From Clostridium cavendishii DSM 21758 (lineage in GTDB: Bacteria > Bacillota > Clostridia > Clostridiales > Clostridiaceae), in contig NZ_FQZB01000011.1 in NCBI RefSeq assembly GCF_900141845.1, forward strand, positions 186,001 to 250,000: a stretch of 64,000 bases of DNA, in the 5' to 3' direction. Shown here piece after piece: positions 59,006 through 64,000 of the stretch (position 1 is its first letter; each line of letters starts with the position of its first letter). The notes under the pieces are model-generated. The model saw nothing but the letters and a program-made list of their open reading frames with translations, was not told the DNA's origin and did no database searches. The position numbers and the translations under genes were made by a program.

Positions 59006-60676
59006 TTAATATTTATAAAAACAACTACCTCCAATAAACTCCCTAAGTATAGAGTTATCTGGAACCTTCTCCTTATCTATCTCCTTGAAAAAATTCAAAA
59101 ACGAAATAAGTCTTTTTGCCTCATAATATACTGGACTTTCTAGATTTATTTTTACTAATTCAGCTAAAGCATATTTCTTAAGTACTGAAAGTTCATATAC
59201 TAAAGTAGAATTAAACATTACATCAGCTTCTTCTTGGAAAGTAAATATATTTTTTTCCTCTCCCCTTTTTATAGATGGCCACATGTTTAATGTATCCTCT
59301 GCTCCATACCCTCTAGACAAATAATCCCTTACAATTCTTCTTACCTTTCTAACATCAGTTGTTGCTATTCTATTGTGATTATCTACATTTAACTGTGTTA
59401 AAGCTGATATATATATTTTAAATTTATTAAAGTCAGGAATAGTAGATGTTAACTTATCATTTAATCCATGAATTCCTTCTATTATTAAAACACCATTTTC
59501 AGGTAAACTTATCTTATTACCTAACCACTCTCTTTCTCCTGTTTTAAAATTATAAGTTGGAAGTTCCACTACCTTACCTTCTAAAATTTCATTTAAATCT
59601 TTATTAAAAAGCTCTAAATCTAACGCATTTATACTTTCAAAATCAGGCTTTCCATCTTCTCCTATTGGTGTATCTACCCTATTTACAAAATAATCGTCTA
59701 ATGATACAGGTATTGGAATCAGACCATTTACCCTAAGTTGTATAGCTAATCTTTTTGCAAATGTAGTCTTCCCAGAAGATGATGGTCCTGCTATAAGAAT
59801 AATCTTTACTTCTTTTCTATCATTTATCATATCTGCAATGTAAGCTATTTTCTTTTCATGCAAAGCTTCAGAAACTCTTATTAAATCACCTAGCTCTTCT
59901 GGATTAACCTTTTCATTTAATGACCCAACGTCTGGTACATCTAAAATAGATAACCATTTATCTGTCTCATAAAAGATATTAAATAACTTTCTATTTTCAA
60001 CAAACATAGGAATTTCAGTAGGATTACTAGTTTCAGGCCTCATTAATATAAAACCAGGATCATAATATATAACATCATAATTTTTAAGTATTCCTGTTGA
60101 GTAGCCCATTGATCCATAAAAGTAATCATATCTATCTTCTAACTTATATAACTTAACATGTTCACTTTTTAGTTCCTTTAATAACTTAACTTTATCATCC
60201 ATACCATAATTTTCAAAGATTTTTATAGCATCTTCTCTTAAAAATTTTACTTTTTCTATTCTTAAATTTTGATTTATAAGCTCAGCCATTCTTTTCTTAA
60301 TTAAAATTAGATCTTCAGCATTTAAAGCTTCTTCTTTATGTATTTCACCAAAAATACCTTTACTTATTGAATGTTCTATAGTTATCCTTGCATCTTTAAA
60401 TATGTCTAATGCTGCTTTAATAAAAACAAACTGAAGAGTTCTTCCGTATGCTGCCATAGCCAACCCATCATCTATTCTTACCCCTTCTACAAGACCTTCT
60501 CCTTCTACTTTAGTTGTAAGCTCATGATATTCACCATTTATTCTCACTAAAACTATTGGTAAATCATTACTTTTTAAATTTTCCTCATAAATCTCTTCTA
60601 TAGCTTTATAATACTCACTACCATTTTCCAATACTTTATTTTTTCCATTTTCCAACTTAAGTTTTAACAAGTCCAA
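59006..60676 (-). CDS. Uridine-kinase-like protein with ThrRS-like N-terminal domain
   Basis: 556 aa. The N-terminal ~200 residues resemble the TGS and editing-associated region of threonyl-tRNA synthetase (LAMAAYGRTLQFVF, IEHSISKGIFGE). The C-terminal part is a phosphoribulokinase/uridine-kinase P-loop domain (IAGPSSSGKTTFAKRL at ~290, then SLDDYFVNR and IIEGIHGLN). This fused family is common in Firmicutes and is annotated as nucleoside kinase. The substrate is not experimentally clear to me. It lies alone with its own terminator. Confidence 0.88.
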   Translation of the reverse strand: MDLLKLKLENGKNKVLENGSEYYKAIEEIYEENLKSNDLPIVLVRINGEYHELTTKVEGEGLVEGVRIDDGLAMAAYGRTLQFVFIKAALDIFKDARITIEHSISKGIFGEIHKEEALNAEDLILIKKRMAELINQNLRIEKVKFLREDAIKIFENYGMDDKVKLLKELKSEHVKLYKLEDRYDYFYGSMGYSTGILKNYDVIYYDPGFILMRPETSNPTEIPMFVENRKLFNIFYETDKWLSILDVPDVGSLNEKVNPEELGDLIRVSEALHEKKIAYIADMINDRKEVKIILIAGPSSSGKTTFAKRLAIQLRVNGLIPIPVSLDDYFVNRVDTPIGEDGKPDFESINALDLELFNKDLNEILEGKVVELPTYNFKTGEREWLGNKISLPENGVLIIEGIHGLNDKLTSTIPDFNKFKIYISALTQLNVDNHNRIATTDVRKVRRIVRDYLSRGYGAEDTLNMWPSIKRGEEKNIFTFQEEADVMFNSTLVYELSVLKKYALAELVKINLESPVYYEAKRLISFLNFFKEIDKEKVPDNSILREFIGGSCFYKY

Positions 60677-60868
60677 AGCTTTCCCTCCTATAATTAAGGC
60701 CTATCTAAAGAAAAGTACTCTTCTCATTCTTAGCCTACTATTTGCTTTAATATACCCTTAATAACTATTATACATCTAATATTATACAATTACTCATAAA
60801 AAAGTTATTACATCTAGAATAAAATTTATTAAAATTTCACATAGTATCTTGTAAGGAGTTGATATAGT

Positions 60869-61570
60869 GTGTTTATAGTTCTTATTCGAACAATTATTCT
60901 TTATTCTTTAGTAGTTCTTGTTATTAGACTTATGGGAAAAAGTCAAATTGGAGAACTACAACCCTATGAATTAGTTATAACTATAATGATTTCAGATTTA
61001 GCTTCATTACCAATGCAAGATACTAGATTACCATTATTACTCGGAATTATACCTATAATAACTCTATTAATGGTTAAAACAATTCTCTCTGAACTTCAGC
61101 AAAAATCTCCATTTATAAGAAAACTTATAGATGGAGCCCCTTGTATTTTAATAAAAGATGGTAAAATAAATCTAAAAACACTAAAAAATCAGAGAATAAA
61201 TATAAATGATATTATGGAAGAGCTTAGACTAAATGGATACTTCAATATAAGTGATATTCAATATGCTATATTAGAAAACAATGGACAGATATCAATAATA
61301 CCAAAAATTAAAAAACAACCAGTTTCTAAAGAAGATTTGAAAATTCAAGCTCAAGAAGAACAATTACCAATTTTACTTTTATTAAACGGAAAACTTATTA
61401 ATAAATCATTTCAGAAAATTAATAAAGATGAAGCTTGGTTTGACAAGTTTCTTCAAGAAGAAAAAGCACCTACTAGAAATGAACTCTATATAGCTATGCT
61501 TGATTCTAATGGTAAGCTTTTCTATCAATCAAAAAACGAAATAGAAAATTTGGATGAGTATCTAACTTAA
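60869..61570 (+). CDS. DUF421 (YetF/YkjA-like) membrane protein
   Basis: 233 aa, started at a GTG at 60869 (TAAGGAG ten bases upstream). Three N-terminal TM helices (~2-22, ~30-50, ~55-75) carry the family motif LMGKSQIGELQPYELVI. The cytoplasmic C-terminal part is a YetF-like alpha/beta domain. In Bacillus relatives are spore-membrane or cell-surface proteins of unknown role. It lies 9-18 bp upstream of a DUF4363 gene, the usual pairing in clostridia, so the two form an operon. Confidence 0.88.
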   Translation: MFIVLIRTIILYSLVVLVIRLMGKSQIGELQPYELVITIMISDLASLPMQDTRLPLLLGIIPIITLLMVKTILSELQQKSPFIRKLIDGAPCILIKDGKINLKTLKNQRININDIMEELRLNGYFNISDIQYAILENNGQISIIPKIKKQPVSKEDLKIQAQEEQLPILLLLNGKLINKSFQKINKDEAWFDKFLQEEKAPTRNELYIAMLDSNGKLFYQSKNEIENLDEYLT

Positions 61571-61588
61571 TATGAGGAGATGATTAAA

Positions 61589-61969
61589 TTGAAAAATAGT
61601 ATAATTTCTATTTTAATCTTTCTTTCTATGTTTATTTTTATAAAATATTCTCATGATGAGGTTATATCTCTTTGCGATGATATAATTAAAAAATGTGAAG
61701 TTATAGAAAACCTTATAGACTCCGAAGATTGGGATAAAAGTTATAATGATTCTATTAAGCTTATGAATGATATTGATGATTCTTTTTCCTTTATATCTGT
61801 ATATATGAATCATCAAGAAGTAGATTTACTACATAATGAAACTCTTAAATTATCTCAATACGCCAAATTTAAAAACAAATCGGAATCTTTGGCATCAGTA
61901 CATGTAATAAAACATTCTGCTGATTCTATAAAGGAATTACAAGATATCAGAATAAAAAACATATTCTAA
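61589..61969 (+). CDS. DUF4363 protein
   Basis: About 126 aa. I prefer the TTG at 61589, because GAGGAG is directly adjacent to the ATG at 61580 and properly spaced only for the TTG. One N-terminal TM/signal anchor (SIISILIFLSMFIFIKY) is followed by an external helical domain. Family members sit next to DUF421 genes as here. Function is unknown. The gene converges with the nucleoid-associated gene and shares its terminator. Confidence 0.82.
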   Translation: MKNSIISILIFLSMFIFIKYSHDEVISLCDDIIKKCEVIENLIDSEDWDKSYNDSIKLMNDIDDSFSFISVYMNHQEVDLLHNETLKLSQYAKFKNKSESLASVHVIKHSADSIKELQDIRIKNIF

Positions 61970-62092
61970 GTTTAACGAAAACTATAGTTTTCCAATATGA
62001 TACATAACTCATTAAAATTATTATTCTTATCATAATTTTATAAAATATTTATAAAGTTGAATTCTTAATTATAAATTTCTAAAATAATAAAA

Positions 62093-62130
62093 AAGAGTAG
62101 GATATTATTAAATAAAATTCTCCTACTCTT
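62093..62130. terminator. Bidirectional terminator
   Basis: A 10-bp perfect stem AAGAGTAGGA/TCCTACTCTT with an 18-base loop and A/T-rich flanks lies between the convergent DUF4363 gene and the nucleoid-associated gene. Confidence 0.8.
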
Positions 62131-62139
62131 ATTAATTTA

Positions 62140-63177
62140 TTATTTTTCTATATAATTCATAACATGTTTAATGATCATATTTATACTTCCATCACCATTT
62201 CTTTGTATCTCAAACCTACTATTATCTTTATAGGCTTCCTCATTTAAATACAAATCAATATCTTTATCTATTTTAAGTCTAACTCTACTAAGCTTCTTTT
62301 CTACCCACTGCTTATCTACAGCAACCTCTTCAAGTCCATGTCCCATAACAAATTGGTTAAAGCTTTCTTCAGCTTGTGGATATTCCTTAAATAGTTCCTT
62401 AGAAAGCTCTTCTATATTTATATTGTCTTCTTCCCTAAGTTTAGATTTTATGGTAGTTCTTATTTGCTCTGCTGTATCAGCATTCTCATACATATTATTT
62501 CTAGTCCAAGTTTCTGTTGCCTTTAAAAAGGTTTTAGTCATATCTCTTTCATTTGTAACTATTGTACATCCTAAAAAGCTATTTATAAAATAATTAGCTC
62601 CATACTCATCTTCATCCTTAGATTTCTTTTGTTTATCTATAACCATTAAGTCTACAGTTTGACCTTCTACAATAGGTTTTATAAATGCACACTTTTGAAC
62701 CTTTTGACTAGATGCAGGTAATCCTGACGCCTGTTCTATTATCCCAATACCTATTTTATCTTCTACAAAATCTATTTTATGAGTAAAGTTTTTAACATAA
62801 TCCATCTTTAATATAGCAAGCATGCGCCCTTGATCCGTAACCAAAGAAACCACTATAAGATCACAACTTGGAATATTTGCATTACCTTTAATTATAGCAA
62901 ACATTTGCCTTGCAAATTCCTTTGAAACCTCAACTAAATCTCTATTTTCTCCACTTAAGTATTCTTGAGAAACTTCTCTAACAATATTTCTTTCTGAATT
63001 AAAAACTGCATATTTAAGTTCATCATCCTTAAATGCTCTGTCTATATGTTTATAAAGAAATTTATAAATATCATCTGTCAATTCTAATTTATATTCATTT
63101 AAAATTGGTTCATCACCGTTTGCATCAACTATGTGAATAACAGCTTCTAAAATATTTATATCACTTACATATTCCAC
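62140..63177 (-). CDS. 37-kDa nucleoid-associated protein (NdpA/YejK-like)
   Basis: 345 aa, the family's usual length. The N-terminal part (VIHIVDANGDEP, then YKFLYKHIDRAFKDDELKYA) and central part (FINSFLGCTIVTNERDMTKTFLKATETW) match the nucleoid-associated NdpA family. No membrane segment or enzymatic motif is present. Members bind nucleoid DNA, but their role in Firmicutes is poorly defined. It is transcribed alone, divergent from the T-box methyltransferase. Confidence 0.88.
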   Translation of the reverse strand: MEYVSDINILEAVIHIVDANGDEPILNEYKLELTDDIYKFLYKHIDRAFKDDELKYAVFNSERNIVREVSQEYLSGENRDLVEVSKEFARQMFAIIKGNANIPSCDLIVVSLVTDQGRMLAILKMDYVKNFTHKIDFVEDKIGIGIIEQASGLPASSQKVQKCAFIKPIVEGQTVDLMVIDKQKKSKDEDEYGANYFINSFLGCTIVTNERDMTKTFLKATETWTRNNMYENADTAEQIRTTIKSKLREEDNINIEELSKELFKEYPQAEESFNQFVMGHGLEEVAVDKQWVEKKLSRVRLKIDKDIDLYLNEEAYKDNSRFEIQRNGDGSINMIIKHVMNYIEK

Positions 63178-63277
63178 TATAAAACCACCCTTTCAAACAA
63201 CTAATCTAAACAAACCTAAAGTATATTTTATCAAAGCAATTTAATTTATACAACTTTATAATTTTTAAAAATAATTG

Positions 63278-63305
63278 TTGACAAAATTAATCTTAAGCAT
63301 ATAAT
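63278..63305 (+). promoter_or_regulatory. Sigma-A-type promoter for the T-box leader
   Basis: TTGACA (63278-63283), a 16-base spacer and TATAAT (63300-63305) give a near-consensus promoter about 330 bp ahead of the T-box motif, driving the plus-strand methyltransferase gene. Confidence 0.85.
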
Positions 63306-63389
63306 ATAATTATAATAAAACATATAGATTTACTAGGAATTAAATGTGAGGAAGAAGGAAAGTAGCATTTAGGATGATTTGGCATAAGA

Positions 63390-63692
63390 AATACGTAACT
63401 TAAATAATGAACAAAAAATAAAAATCTATTTGTTCATTAATTTCTTAAATATGCCTAACAGAGAGGGATGTAATGCTGAGAGCATCCTATCAGAATTTAT
63501 GTGAAGTGCCCTTTGGAGCAGTAGTTCGAAATTAGTTAAAACTAACTATTAAGTAGAGCTATTCGGGTTCACCCGTTACAGTGATAGAGCATGAATGTGC
63601 TTTAAAGAATTTAAGTGTGGATAATTTTATCCAAATTAGAGTGGAACCGCGGATTTTACTTCGTCTCTATATTATTGAGACGGAGTTTTTTT
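63390..63692 (+). ncRNA. T-box riboswitch leader
   Basis: The diagnostic T-box sequence AGAGTGGAACCGCGG is at 63638-63652. The terminator hairpin (ACTTCGTCTC pairing with GAGACGGAGT, 63658-63686) and a seven-T run follow. Upstream are the usual leader parts: a Stem I region starting GAGAGGGATG near 63461, a GGGTTCACCCGTTA hairpin near 63565 and a GAATGTGC region. T-boxes sense uncharged tRNA and permit read-through when an amino acid is scarce. I could not assign the specifier codon safely. Confidence 0.93.
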
Positions 63693-63750
63693 AGTTTTAT
63701 TATATTTTAATATTAAATTTAAAATCTATTTTAGAAAGGAGAGATTGATT

Positions 63751-64000
63751 ATGAGTTCAGTAAATTATTTTAATACTATTGCTAAAGACTGGAATGAAAT
63801 AAGAGTTCATTATTTTAAAGATGAGTTGAGGGAGAAAGCCATATGTTGCACTTCTATTAAGGATAAAATAGTGGCTGACTTAGGAGCAGGCACTGGTTTT
63901 ATATCCTTAGAAGTAGCTAAAGAAGCCAAAATTGTATTTCCAATAGATGCTTCTACTAATATGCTTAAAGAATTATATTCAGCAGCGAAAAAAGATAATT
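63751..64000 (+). CDS. Class I SAM-dependent methyltransferase, partial
   Basis: Starts at the ATG at 63751 with an AAGGAGAG site and runs off the right edge after 83 codons. The SAM-binding motif I is VADLGAGTGFISLE, followed by the acidic loop at FPIDAS. The N-terminal YFNTIAKDWNEIR resembles small-molecule methyltransferases (UbiE/COQ5-like or those fused to ArsR). Its control by a T-box leader suggests a role tied to amino-acid supply, perhaps methionine or SAM metabolism, but the substrate cannot be told from this part. Confidence 0.88.
   Translation, partial: MSSVNYFNTIAKDWNEIRVHYFKDELREKAICCTSIKDKIVADLGAGTGFISLEVAKEAKIVFPIDASTNMLKELYSAAKKDN

Noticed and set aside
63461..63545. Assigning the T-box specifier codon (for example Met or Cys)
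   Set aside because: The Stem I fold is ambiguous by eye and more than one triplet could be bulged, so no amino acid is claimed.
1..64000. CRISPR arrays, rRNA or tRNA genes
   Set aside because: No regularly spaced repeats and no recognisable rRNA or tRNA sequences were seen on reading. A tRNA scan was not possible.

Overview
The window is low-GC DNA of a strictly anaerobic, spore-forming Firmicute, most likely Clostridium in the strict sense. The evidence is the base composition, strong GGAGG-type ribosome binding sites, a prkA-yhbH-spoVR sporulation set, a rubrerythrin, a T-box leader and clostridial-type carbohydrate genes. I cannot name the species.

Positions 1 to about 38,500 hold most of the visible part of a biosynthetic gene cluster, all on the minus strand and cut off by the left edge. 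Read 5' to 3' (right to left) it has two blocks. The first block has a BtrH-like orphan gene, a broken Sfp-type PPTase, accB-accC-accDA (an acetyl-CoA carboxylase set with a fused beta/alpha carboxyltransferase), a broken type II thioesterase, and a C-A(Asn)-PCP-E synthetase. It ends with an S12 serine peptidase fused to an ABC exporter, then carA-carB. The second block, after a terminator, has an intact PPTase, a small carrier protein, a decayed transposase-like remnant and an 88-aa orphan. After a further terminator and an operator-like palindrome come a 3-hydroxyacyl-CoA dehydrogenase, an ACP, an acyl-CoA dehydrogenase, a stand-alone Ser adenylation enzyme, an asparagine-synthetase-like amidotransferase, a discrete acyltransferase, an NRPS C-(dead A)-PCP-C-A(Thr)-PCP, and an NRPS (half C)-A(Ser)-PCP-C that leaves the window.

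Two signatures define the pathway. First, C-A(Asn)-PCP-E plus a membrane peptidase/exporter is the N-acyl-D-Asn prodrug system known from zwittermicin, colibactin and xenocoumacin. Second, the dehydrogenase-ACP-dehydrogenase-Ser ligase-acyltransferase set is the aminomalonyl-ACP extender pathway known from zwittermicin (ZmaG-J) and colibactin (ClbD-G). A hybrid NRPS-PKS product with Asn prodrug, Thr, Ser and aminomalonyl-derived units is therefore inferred. The PKS modules should lie beyond the left edge. The unusual points are a module with a destroyed adenylation domain but an intact carrier, a half condensation domain, embedded acc and car genes, and two tailoring pseudogenes.

Positions 38,700 to 48,100 hold carbohydrate genes: manA, a YesN/YesM-type two-component pair, a YesL-like (DUF624) membrane protein, a ROK kinase, a GH1 glucosidase and a GH84 hexosaminidase without a signal peptide. 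Positions 48,200 to 51,800 carry a membrane protein, a lipid-kinase-like protein, pssA, a small orphan and rubrerythrin. Positions 51,800 to 56,400 carry spoVR, yhbH and prkA. The right end has recQ, a uridine-kinase-like P-loop protein, DUF421 and DUF4363 genes, a nucleoid-associated protein, and a T-box-controlled methyltransferase cut by the right edge. I saw no rRNA, tRNA or CRISPR array.
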